NCBI GenBank assembly: GCA_964515805.1 | Contig: CAZEUZ010000147.1 | Location: forward strand, 1 to 13,383 | Direction: 5' to 3' | DNA: 13,383 nt | Source: CAZEUZ01 sp964515805 | Lineage (GTDB): Bacteria; Pseudomonadota; Gammaproteobacteria; Pseudomonadales; Cellvibrionaceae | Part shown: piece by piece, positions 6,601 to 13,383 of the stretch | Layout of the letters: each line of letters starts with the position of its first letter | Numbering within the stretch: position 1 is the first letter of the stretch | Notes under the pieces: model-generated | What the model was told of the DNA's origin: nothing | The model's database searches: none | The model's input: only the letters and a program-made list of their open reading frames with translations | Made by a program: the position numbers and the translations under genes

Positions 6601-7707
6601 ATGAAATTTACAGTGGCGCGCGAGCACTTACTCAAACCTTTACAATTAGTATCGGGAGTCGTGGAACGTCGACAGACACGTCCGATTTTAGCGAATCTAC
6701 TCATGGTGTTAGATAAGGGAAAATTATCGCTCACCGGTACAGACTCAGAAATCGAGATTGTCTCCAAACTAACCGTCGAATCAGTTGATGAAGACGGCAG
6801 CGTTACTGTTCCTGCAAAGAAACTGGTCGATATTTGCCGTTCTTTACCAGAGGGTCAGGATATTGCATTCATTTTAGAAGAGCAAAAAATGATTCTCAAA
6901 AGCGGTCGTAGCCGTTTTAATTTATCGACGCTCCCGGCCAGTGATTTCCCTTCGACGGAAAGCAGTGAAGGCGATCTACGTTTTTCCGTAACCAGCAGCA
7001 TAGTCAAACGACTCATGGATGCTACTGCATTTTGCATGGCTCAACAGGATGTGCGTTATTTCCTCAACGGTATGCTATGGGAAATTGAGGGCAATAGCCT
7101 ACGTTGCGTCACTACTGATGGCCATCGTCTCGCTATGTGTAGTAAAACGCTAGATCTTCACGTACAAATAACCGATAAATTTCAAGCAATACTTCCTCGA
7201 AAAGGCGTTACAGAGCTCTCCAGACTATTAGATACCGAGCAAGATATTCAATTTATTTTGAGCCATCGACATTTTCGTGTCGAAACGGAAGAGTATATTT
7301 TTACCTCTAAAATGATAGATGGTAAGTTTCCTGATTATGAGCAAGTGATTCCTAAGAACGGCAAACATATCGCTATCGGAAATCGAGAAGAATTGCGACA
7401 GGCATTTTTGCGTGCCGCAATATTGTCCAATGAAAAATATTTGGGTGTACGCCTTACTTTTACAGACCATCTCCTAACCATTGTTGCCAACAATACAGAA
7501 CAAGAAGAGGCGGAAGAGAAAGTAGCTATAACCTACCAGGATGAGGAAATTGATATAGGTTTTAACGTCGGCTATCTACAAGATATCGCCAATGTCATCG
7601 GCAACGAAACCATTAAAATCACCCTCTCCGACAGTAACAGCAGTGTACTTCTGGAAGATCCCGATTCGCTCGATGCAGTTTATGTCATCATGCCAATGCG
7701 GCTGTAG
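6601..7707 (+). CDS. dnaN: DNA polymerase III beta sliding clamp
   Basis: The beta clamp forms a ring dimer that tethers DNA polymerase III and other partners to DNA. At 368 residues it is nearly the same size as the E. coli protein, and both ends are family-typical: MKFTVAREHLLKPL at the start and YVIMPMRL at the end, the latter forming part of the partner-peptide binding pocket. Three clamp repeats can be followed: about 1-120, 128-250 and 251-368. Conserved markers include TRPILANLL, CVTTDGHRLA and KFPDYEQVIP. The ribosome binding site is probably AAGAG at 6586-6590. It lies in the standard dnaA-dnaN-recF-gyrB order and is presumably transcribed from the dnaA promoter, possibly with internal promoters. 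Nothing is unusual. Confidence 0.97.
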   Translation: MKFTVAREHLLKPLQLVSGVVERRQTRPILANLLMVLDKGKLSLTGTDSEIEIVSKLTVESVDEDGSVTVPAKKLVDICRSLPEGQDIAFILEEQKMILKSGRSRFNLSTLPASDFPSTESSEGDLRFSVTSSIVKRLMDATAFCMAQQDVRYFLNGMLWEIEGNSLRCVTTDGHRLAMCSKTLDLHVQITDKFQAILPRKGVTELSRLLDTEQDIQFILSHRHFRVETEEYIFTSKMIDGKFPDYEQVIPKNGKHIAIGNREELRQAFLRAAILSNEKYLGVRLTFTDHLLTIVANNTEQEEAEEKVAITYQDEEIDIGFNVGYLQDIANVIGNETIKITLSDSNSSVLLEDPDSLDAVYVIMPMRL

Positions 7708-7732
7708 TGACATTCTTGGCTAATGGTTTTTT

Positions 7733-7756
7733 GCATCTGCATTGATGCCGCTTTTT
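7733..7756 (+). terminator. weak hairpin plus T-run after dnaN
   Basis: GCATC (7733-7737) pairs with GATGC (7744-7748) across a 6-nt loop, and five T residues follow at 7752-7756. A 5-bp stem separated from the T-run by three bases is weak. It might attenuate read-through from dnaN into recF. The 84-bp gap holds no other obvious signal. Confidence 0.25.
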
Positions 7757-7791
7757 ATCAATAAAATTTCCCTCTGCAAACTGCATCTATA

Positions 7792-8892
7792 ATGCCTTAT
7801 ATAAAGCGCATTAAAATACACTCTTTGCGTAATCTTACCGATATTTCACTGGATTTTTCACCATCAGTGAATATTTTTTTTGGTAACAACGGCAGTGGTA
7901 AAAGCAGTCTTCTCGAGTCAATTGCTTTCTTAGGGCTCGGAAAATCATTCCGCACGCACAAACCGAAAATGGTTATTCAACATAATTGTGAAAAATTGAC
8001 GGTTTTTGGCGAGCTAAACTGTCAACTCAATCAATTGACGCATTTGGGCATACAAAAAGATAAGCGAGGCCAAACAAATTTAAAAATCAATGGTGCCAAC
8101 GTGTATTCCTCTTCTCTCTTGGCAAAGAAACTTCCCTTGCAAATCATTAATAGTCATTCTCTACAGCTCCTAGAAGGCTCTTCTAAGCAACGGCGTCAGT
8201 TTCTCGATTGGATGGTGTTTCACGTGAAACCTGAGTTTATCAATACCTGGATTTCGCTACAAAAAGTGATTAAACAAAGGAACAGCTTACTGAGGCGTGA
8301 TAAAATAAGTGAAACGGAATTACTCTCATGGGACAATGAATTAGTTAATCTTTCAGAAATTTTACACGAACTACGAAATGAGGTATTCAACGAATTTAAA
8401 GAAACGTTAGCCCAGCCAACCTCGGAGATTATTACACAACACGACGCTATCGAATTCGAGTACTACCGAGGCTGGAACCATGAAAAATCACTTAGACAAG
8501 TGCTGAAAGAAACATTACGGAAAGATATTCATAGCGGTTATACTCACCATGGACCACACAGAGCAGACTTAAAAATCAGCATCAATGGCAGAAGCATTAC
8601 TGACTTACTTAGTCGTGGCCAAGAAAAATCCTTAGTTTGTAGATTATATATAGGGCAAAGCACTTATTACCAATCAAAGCTCAATGAAAATTGCGTGTTT
8701 TTAATAGATGATATGCTTTCAGAATTAGACATGGATCACCGCAACCATTTGGCTAACTGGTTATTTGACATGAAAAGCCAAATTTTTGTCACCGGTGTCG
8801 ATAAAAAAGAGTTGCTAAACGTTTGGCATACAATTGATACCGATATTGCTATGTTTCACGTGAAACATGACGCGATTACCAAAGTCACTTAG
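7792..8892 (+). CDS. recF: DNA replication and repair protein RecF
   Basis: RecF is an SMC-like ABC ATPase that with RecO and RecR loads RecA at single-strand gaps and stalled forks. The 366 residues show the Walker A GNNGSGKS at 31-38, the ABC signature SRGQEKS from Ser274 and the Walker B region FLIDDMLSELD with Asp306, Asp307 and Glu311. Length is normal. The ATG at 7792 fits the family N-terminus, but no Shine-Dalgarno is visible in front of it, which suggests low or coupled expression. The gene contains two parS-like palindromes, one in the conserved segment at residues 142-147 and one near the C-terminus at 354-359. Both are read in the same frame as Phe-His-Val-Lys. gyrB follows after 74 bp. 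Confidence 0.96.
   Translation: MPYIKRIKIHSLRNLTDISLDFSPSVNIFFGNNGSGKSSLLESIAFLGLGKSFRTHKPKMVIQHNCEKLTVFGELNCQLNQLTHLGIQKDKRGQTNLKINGANVYSSSLLAKKLPLQIINSHSLQLLEGSSKQRRQFLDWMVFHVKPEFINTWISLQKVIKQRNSLLRRDKISETELLSWDNELVNLSEILHELRNEVFNEFKETLAQPTSEIITQHDAIEFEYYRGWNHEKSLRQVLKETLRKDIHSGYTHHGPHRADLKISINGRSITDLLSRGQEKSLVCRLYIGQSTYYQSKLNENCVFLIDDMLSELDMDHRNHLANWLFDMKSQIFVTGVDKKELLNVWHTIDTDIAMFHVKHDAITKVT
8216..8231. other. parS-like ParB binding site in recF
   Basis: TGTTTCACGTGAAACC matches 15 of 16 bases of the widespread chromosomal parS consensus (last base C for A). The inner 14 bp are a perfect palindrome. ParB binds such sites near oriC to drive segregation with ParA and to load SMC/MukB-type complexes. 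The site codes for the VFHVKP segment of RecF. Confidence 0.8.
8851..8868. other. perfect parS site in recF
   Basis: Positions 8852-8867 match the 16-bp parS consensus exactly, and the palindrome extends to 18 bp with the flanking A and T. It lies 620 bp after the first site, near the recF 3' end. A second independent copy close to dnaA makes chance very unlikely. parA and parB are not in this window. Confidence 0.9.
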
Positions 8893-8966
8893 CGTTTTTT
8901 ATAAACTTCCTAATCAAAATAGGGCCCTGAGGGTCAAAATAACCTGCAACAGTGTGAGAAAAATAT

Positions 8967-11420
8967 ATGTCTGATAATGACGGCAATACAACCTTTGACA
9001 ATGAAGGTGAAAAAAATACTTATGATTCCTCAAGTATTAAAGTACTCAAAGGATTGGATGCCGTTCGCAAACGGCCTGGCATGTATATTGGGGATACAGA
9101 TGATGGTACAGGTCTGCACCATATGGTTTTTGAGGCAGTGGATAACTCCATCGATGAAGCACTAGCCGGCTATTGCACGGAAATCAACATCGTTATTCAC
9201 CCCAATGAATCTATTACTGTATCAGATAACGGCAGGGGTATACCAACCGAAATTCATGAAGAAGGTGTATCTGCTGCCGAAGTGATTATGACGGTCTTAC
9301 ATGCCGGCGGAAAATTTGACGACAACACCTATAAAGTATCAGGCGGCTTACACGGCGTTGGTGTCTCAGTCGTTAATGCATTGTCAGAAGAGCTAACTTT
9401 GACGATCAGAAGAAATAATAAGATTCATGAGCAATCTTACCGGCATGGCAAACCTCAGGCGCCATTAGCTATTGTAGGAGATACCGAGGTATCAGGCACT
9501 GAATTGTACTTCAAACCATCTGCAGCGACGTTCACCAACATAGAGTTTAGTTTTGACACATTAGCTAAACGGTTGCGTGAATTATCATTTTTAAATTCAG
9601 GCGTACGAATTGTATTAAATGACGAGCGCACGGATAGAAAAGAAACATACGAATATAAGGGGGGGTTACGCGCCTTTGTCGAGTATCTTAACAATAATAA
9701 AAATACGATTAACGATACAATGCATTTCCTCAATACCAATAAAGAAGGTATTGCCGTCGAAGTTGCACTACAGTGGAATGATAGTTTTCAAGAGAATATT
9801 TTCTGCTACACCAACAATATACCTCAAAGAGATGGAGGTACTCATCTGGCAGGTTTTCGTGCAGCCCTAACTCGCACCTTAAACACTTACATTGAAAAAG
9901 AAGGACTACTGAAAAAAGACAAAATTCATACCACTGGCGACGATGCCCGAGAAGGTCTGACGGCCATTATCTCTGTTAAAGTCCCCGACCCAAAATTTTC
10001 ATCACAAACCAAAGATAAACTGGTCTCTTCGGAGGTAAAGCCCGCAGTCGAACAGCAAATGAGCCAGGCGTTTAATGACTATCTGTTAGAAAACCCACAA
10101 AATGCCAAGTCGATTGTCGCCAAGATGATCGATGCCGCCAAAGCTCGAGAAGCAGCCCGCAAAGCACGTGAAATGACGCGCCGTAAAGGCGCGCTAGATA
10201 TTGCAGGTCTACCTGGAAAACTAGCGGATTGCCAGGAAAAAGATCCCGCACTAAGCGAAGTATATCTGGTGGAAGGGGATTCTGCTGGAGGATCGGCGAA
10301 ACAAGGCCGGAATAGACGCAATCAAGCCATTCTGCCGCTGAAAGGCAAAATTCTCAATGTCGAAAAATCGCGCTTTGACAAAATGTTATCTAGCGCCGAA
10401 GTCGGCACACTCATTACTGCATTGGGTTGTGGTATCGGCGTTAATGAGTTCGACCCCGATAAGCTGCGTTACCATCGTATCATCATCATGACAGATGCCG
10501 ATGTCGACGGCTCTCATATTCGGACACTATTATTGACTTTTTTCTTCCGCCAAACTCGAAAATTAATTGAACGTGGGCATGTTTACATTGCCCAACCACC
10601 TCTGTACAAAATTAGTAAAGGCAAACAGGAACAGTACTTAAAAGACGATGCGGCACTCAATGACTATTTGACTCAGATTGCATTGGAATCAGCACAGTTG
10701 CACATAAACGCCGACGCCCCGCCAATGAATGGTATCGCACTGGAGAGTCTGGTGAGAGAATATCGTCAAGTAAAAGCCATTATTGAACGTCTATCTCGCT
10801 TATATCCTGCGGACGTTCTCGAAAATATGATTTATTCACGGGAGCTAACCGCGGAATCATTGGCTGACCAAAATCAAGTAGATAGTTGGTGTCGTTCGCT
10901 CTCTGAAATAATGGAATCAACAGAAATGGACAGTGGGCATCATTATCGTATCGTTGTTGTGAAAGACAATGAACGTAATATTTATCTGCCGCATACTGAA
11001 ATGATTGCCCATGGTATTAGCCGAGGTTATACCTTTGGTAGAGATTTTTTTGCTTCCAGCGAATATCAAACGATTGTCAATCTAGGCAAAGCCTTAATCG
11101 GTTTGATTGAAAAAGGCGCCTACATTCAACGAGGAGAGCGTCAGCAACCCATTGAAAACTTCAAGGAAGCGCTGGATTGGTTAATGAATGAATCCAAACG
11201 TGGTTATAACATTCAGCGCTATAAGGGTCTTGGGGAAATGAACCCCGAGCAATTGTGGGAAACCACGATGGATCCAGAAACACGCCGAATGTTGAAAGTC
11301 ACCGTAGAGGATGCGATTGCGGCAGATCAAATATTCACCACATTAATGGGTGATCAAGTCGAGCCTCGTCGAGATTTTATCGAGACAAATGCATTGGCGG
11401 TTGCCAATTTGGATGTATGA
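8967..11420 (+). CDS. gyrB: DNA gyrase subunit B
   Basis: GyrB supplies the ATPase and part of the DNA-cleavage core of gyrase (A2B2), which adds negative supercoils. The 817 residues show the GHKL ATPase motifs EAVDNSIDEA, DNGRGIP and GGLHGVGVSVVNALS, then the Toprim domain with Glu436 in VEGDSAGG and metal-binding Asp510, Asp512 and Asp514 in TDADVDGSH. The C-terminal QRYKGLGEMNPEQLW is typical, and the Toprim domain carries the insert usual for proteobacterial GyrB (about residues 560-730). The N-terminus has about 12 more residues than E. coli before YDSSSIKVLKG, an acidic, Asn-rich leader. ATG 8967 has a modest purine-rich GAGAA upstream. The order after recF is standard. Overall match leaves GyrB, not ParE, as the call. 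Confidence 0.97.
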   Translation: MSDNDGNTTFDNEGEKNTYDSSSIKVLKGLDAVRKRPGMYIGDTDDGTGLHHMVFEAVDNSIDEALAGYCTEINIVIHPNESITVSDNGRGIPTEIHEEGVSAAEVIMTVLHAGGKFDDNTYKVSGGLHGVGVSVVNALSEELTLTIRRNNKIHEQSYRHGKPQAPLAIVGDTEVSGTELYFKPSAATFTNIEFSFDTLAKRLRELSFLNSGVRIVLNDERTDRKETYEYKGGLRAFVEYLNNNKNTINDTMHFLNTNKEGIAVEVALQWNDSFQENIFCYTNNIPQRDGGTHLAGFRAALTRTLNTYIEKEGLLKKDKIHTTGDDAREGLTAIISVKVPDPKFSSQTKDKLVSSEVKPAVEQQMSQAFNDYLLENPQNAKSIVAKMIDAAKAREAARKAREMTRRKGALDIAGLPGKLADCQEKDPALSEVYLVEGDSAGGSAKQGRNRRNQAILPLKGKILNVEKSRFDKMLSSAEVGTLITALGCGIGVNEFDPDKLRYHRIIIMTDADVDGSHIRTLLLTFFFRQTRKLIERGHVYIAQPPLYKISKGKQEQYLKDDAALNDYLTQIALESAQLHINADAPPMNGIALESLVREYRQVKAIIERLSRLYPADVLENMIYSRELTAESLADQNQVDSWCRSLSEIMESTEMDSGHHYRIVVVKDNERNIYLPHTEMIAHGISRGYTFGRDFFASSEYQTIVNLGKALIGLIEKGAYIQRGERQQPIENFKEALDWLMNESKRGYNIQRYKGLGEMNPEQLWETTMDPETRRMLKVTVEDAIAADQIFTTLMGDQVEPRRDFIETNALAVANLDV

Positions 11421-11444
11421 TGTAATGAGTTTGACTTATTTTTA

Positions 11445-12359
11445 ATGGCAACTTATTTCTTGGCCCTATCGCCAATTATCGCATTAATCGTCTTGGGGCA
11501 CATTCTAAAACATATCGATTTTATTCCTAATGAAGCATGGGCAGGAATAGAGAAAATCACTTATTACATCCTGTTTCCAGCACTCCTAATCAATAACTTA
11601 GGCAATCAATCCATTAACGGCAAGCCCTGGCAATCCATTATGATTGTCACTATTGGAGTGCTGTTAATTACCGCCATTATCTTAGCCATAACAAAGCCGC
11701 TATTAACGGAGAACAATGCCTTCTTTACCTCGATTTTCCAAGGTGGCATACGTTTTAATACTTACATTATGTTTGCCGTTGCCCATGCTTTATATGGCGA
11801 GCAGGGGCTTGAGATCGGCTCAGTGGCAGCCGGCTTCATGATTGTTCTTATCAATCTTCTGTGCATTTTAGCTTTTTCAATTTGGGGTAAAGATCCTTTT
11901 CAAGGGTACCAAAAAGTTGTCAAACAACTTTTTGCAAATCCACTTATTATTGGCTGTTTTATAGGATGGTTGCTGAATTTATCCGGCATCGGTCTTTCCA
12001 ACCTAAGTTCTGATATCCTAGAAATTATCGGTCAGGCAGCATTGCCCTTGGGATTACTGGCCGTTGGAGCAGGCTTGAAACTCCATACTATGCAAAATCA
12101 TATTGGTGCCATTTCATTTGCATCCCTAGCACAGTTCGTAATGAAACCACTGATGGCGTTTTTAATAACCTATTGGTTAGGATTAGACCAGATAACAACG
12201 TCTGTGTTAATCATCGCGTTTACCGTACCAACCGCTTCGTCGTCCTACATTCTGGCGAGACAGCTTGGCGGCGATACCGAAGCAATGGCTTCTATTATCA
12301 CTGCCCAAACTTTTCTGGGATTTTTACTGATGCCCATAGTAGGGGCTTTATTGCTTTGA
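11445..12359 (+). CDS. AEC family permease (auxin efflux carrier superfamily)
   Basis: A 304-residue, very hydrophobic inner-membrane protein with about ten predicted membrane segments in two similar halves, the usual size and plan of AEC transporters. Supporting segments are the N-terminal LSPIIALIVLGHILK, YYILFPALLINNL, the half-junction region FANPLIIGCFIGWLLNLSGI, ALPLGLLAVGAGLKL and the C-terminal VPTASSSYILARQLGGD followed by two last helices. Bacterial members carry organic acids such as malate or other small anions, but the substrate cannot be read from the sequence. It starts 24 bp after gyrB without a clear ribosome binding site. Its 3' end overlaps the convergent rlmB gene by 12 bp, leaving no room for an intergenic terminator. 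Confidence 0.85.
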   Translation: MATYFLALSPIIALIVLGHILKHIDFIPNEAWAGIEKITYYILFPALLINNLGNQSINGKPWQSIMIVTIGVLLITAIILAITKPLLTENNAFFTSIFQGGIRFNTYIMFAVAHALYGEQGLEIGSVAAGFMIVLINLLCILAFSIWGKDPFQGYQKVVKQLFANPLIIGCFIGWLLNLSGIGLSNLSSDILEIIGQAALPLGLLAVGAGLKLHTMQNHIGAISFASLAQFVMKPLMAFLITYWLGLDQITTSVLIIAFTVPTASSSYILARQLGGDTEAMASIITAQTFLGFLLMPIVGALLL

Positions 12360-13115
12360 TTGAACAGATTGACGTTGCCGCACCACTTCAAACAGACAAA
12401 TACCCGTAGCAACCGAAACATTTAGACTACTTACCTGACCCAGCAATGGTATACGGACTAAGCCGTCACAACATTCCCGAGTTAAACGACGAAGGCCTTT
12501 GCCTTCAGCGCCCATCACCAATGCAATAGATCCGGACATATCGGCCTGGTAATAGTATTGATCAGCTTCAGCAGCCGTTCCCAGAACCCAAAAACCTTCC
12601 GCTTGCAGTTTTTTTAATGTTCTCACTAAGTTAGTGACCATAATTAAAGGGACGATTTCAGCAGCTCCGCAGGCAACTTTCACAGCGGCAGGGGTGAGAC
12701 TGGCGGAATTATTTTTGGGCGTTATCACACAGTCCACGCCAGCGGCTTCAGCAGAACGTAAACAGGCACCCAAATTCTGTGGATCCGTGACTCCATCCAA
12801 TACCAAAATAAATGCAGGTTTTGTCAGCTTGGATAATTCGGCATCCAGATAGCGTTCGTCGTAGACAAGTTTTTGCGATCTAATAACTGCAATAATACCT
12901 TGATGGCTGGTTGCCAACTTATCCATTTCATCGCGGTTTGTCAGGCTAATAGGAATTTCATGCTTTGTAGCCATCTGCTGCAATTTTTGTAATCGCTGAT
13001 CGCTTCGCCCTTTGACCAAGAGTAGGCGTTCAACCCGCTGTGGTGAATGACGCAATAATGCCTCATTCGAGTGTAATCCGAATACAATATTACTCGCTAT
13101 CTGAGGTTTTTTCAT
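12348..13115 (-). CDS. rlmB: 23S rRNA (guanosine-2'-O-)-methyltransferase RlmB
   Basis: RlmB methylates the 2'-hydroxyl of G2251 in the 23S rRNA P-loop using SAM. It is a SPOUT (SpoU) methyltransferase with a trefoil knot. The N-terminal substrate-binding domain opens with IVFGLHSNEALL. Motif 1 is LDGVTDPQNLGACLRSAEA at 106-124, with Asn114 and Arg120; motif 2 is MGAEGKGLR at 201-209; motif 3 is IPLLGQVSSLNVSVA at 222-236. These distinguish RlmB from other SpoU members. The 255 residues exceed the usual 243-247 by a short polar C-terminal tail (SVQSKQ). It follows rnr by 4 bp, so the two are one operon, and the end overlaps the AEC gene on the other strand. Confidence 0.95.
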   Translation of the reverse strand: MKKPQIASNIVFGLHSNEALLRHSPQRVERLLLVKGRSDQRLQKLQQMATKHEIPISLTNRDEMDKLATSHQGIIAVIRSQKLVYDERYLDAELSKLTKPAFILVLDGVTDPQNLGACLRSAEAAGVDCVITPKNNSASLTPAAVKVACGAAEIVPLIMVTNLVRTLKKLQAEGFWVLGTAAEADQYYYQADMSGSIALVMGAEGKGLRRLTRECCDGLVRIPLLGQVSSLNVSVATGICLFEVVRQRQSVQSKQ

Positions 13116-13119
13116 AAGC

Positions 13120-13383
13120 TTAGTGGCGTTCCTTGCCAGTCTTGTTGTTGCTATTCACTCCAGTTTTAAGACGTGGTTTAAGGCTTTTTTTTCGATGGAC
13201 CTGTCGGCGGCGGTGTTTCTTATCACTACTGATCAATTCCAGATCAATTTTTCTTTCATCAAGATTAACAGCTGCTACTCTCGCTTGAACCGTATCACCT
13301 AGAGATAATATTTGACGCGTCCGCTTGCCAATAAGCCGGTGACGAGATTCTTCATAAGAATAGTAGTCTGCAGGCAGTGCCGT
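13120..13383 (-). CDS. rnr: ribonuclease R, C-terminal part only
   Basis: The minus-strand frame is open from the right edge and ends in TAA at 13120-13122, giving 87 residues of the C-terminus. The start TALPADYY, then RLIGKRTRQ and the S1-domain strands LGDTVQARVAAVNLDERKID match the end of RNase R, a 3'-5' exoribonuclease that degrades structured RNA. A Lys/Arg-rich tail follows (KKHRRRQVHRKK and beyond), a regular feature of RNase R that helps unwind duplex RNA and bind ribosomes. The catalytic domain lies outside the window. The gene order rnr-rlmB is conserved in gammaproteobacteria, which supports both calls. Confidence 0.92.
   Translation of the reverse strand, partial: TALPADYYSYEESRHRLIGKRTRQILSLGDTVQARVAAVNLDERKIDLELISSDKKHRRRQVHRKKSLKPRLKTGVNSNNKTGKERH

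Noticed and set aside
8920..8936. GC-rich GGGCCCTGAGGG upstream of gyrB as a hairpin terminator
   Set aside because: The CCCT/AGGG arms are separated by a single base, too little for a loop, and no T-run follows.
9619..9870. Plus-strand 83-residue ORF within gyrB
   Set aside because: It is out of frame inside a continuous, conserved GyrB ATPase/transducer region and matches no family.
10155..10180. CACGTGAAA in gyrB as a third parS site
   Set aside because: Only one half-site matches. The left arm (CAAAG in place of TGTTT) does not, so there is no palindrome.
12722..12787. DnaA boxes in rlmB (TTATCACAC, TGTGGATCC)
   Set aside because: TTATCACAC departs from the consensus at its last four positions and TGTGGATCC at its last two, and the sites are isolated in coding sequence.

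Overview
The window is the chromosomal replication-origin neighbourhood of a gammaproteobacterium with moderately low GC. The evidence is a complete dnaA-dnaN-recF-gyrB series, preceded by a yggT-metX-metW-DUF4426-rdgB-hemW cluster of the type found in Pseudomonas and its relatives, plus a convergent rlmB-rnr pair. DnaA domain IV and the GyrB and DnaN sequences look like ordinary Pseudomonadales/Cellvibrionales-type proteins. I cannot name a genus. I see no tRNA, rRNA, insertion sequence, phage gene or CRISPR array.

Layout. (1) 1-4536, plus strand: the 3' end of yggT, then metX and metW (methionine biosynthesis, overlapping), a DUF4426 envelope protein, rdgB (nucleotide-pool sanitation) and hemW (heme chaperone). 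Spacing is tight, with short overlaps at metX/metW and DUF4426/rdgB, so this is probably one transcription unit. MetX carries an extra C-terminal tail made of six 18-bp tandem units. hemW has a full-length family reading frame but no ATG, GTG or TTG upstream of its iron-sulfur cysteines. (2) 4537-4887: a gene-free, AT-rich stretch with two perfect, inward-facing DnaA boxes flanking a 90-bp segment with only 14 G/C. This is the best candidate for oriC and/or the dnaA autoregulatory region. A strong Shine-Dalgarno followed by a seven-codon mini-ORF sits just before dnaA. (3) 4888-11420, plus strand: dnaA (initiator), dnaN (sliding clamp), recF (gap repair) and gyrB (gyrase B). Two parS-like palindromes, one a perfect 16/16 match to the chromosomal ParB consensus, lie inside recF and mark this as the segregation centromere region. 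(4) 11445-12359, plus strand: an AEC-family permease. (5) 12348-13383, minus strand: rlmB and the 3' end of rnr, convergent with and overlapping the permease gene by 12 bp.

How it works together: DnaA, DnaN, GyrB, the candidate oriC and the parS sites together form an origin and segregation module. The usual rpmH-rnpA-yidC flank to the left of dnaA is absent. It is replaced by a methionine/housekeeping cluster transcribed toward the candidate origin. I found no undescribed multi-gene system. The points most worth a second look are the hemW start codon, the in-gene parS sites, the metX repeat tail, the dnaA leader and the unusual dnaA flank.
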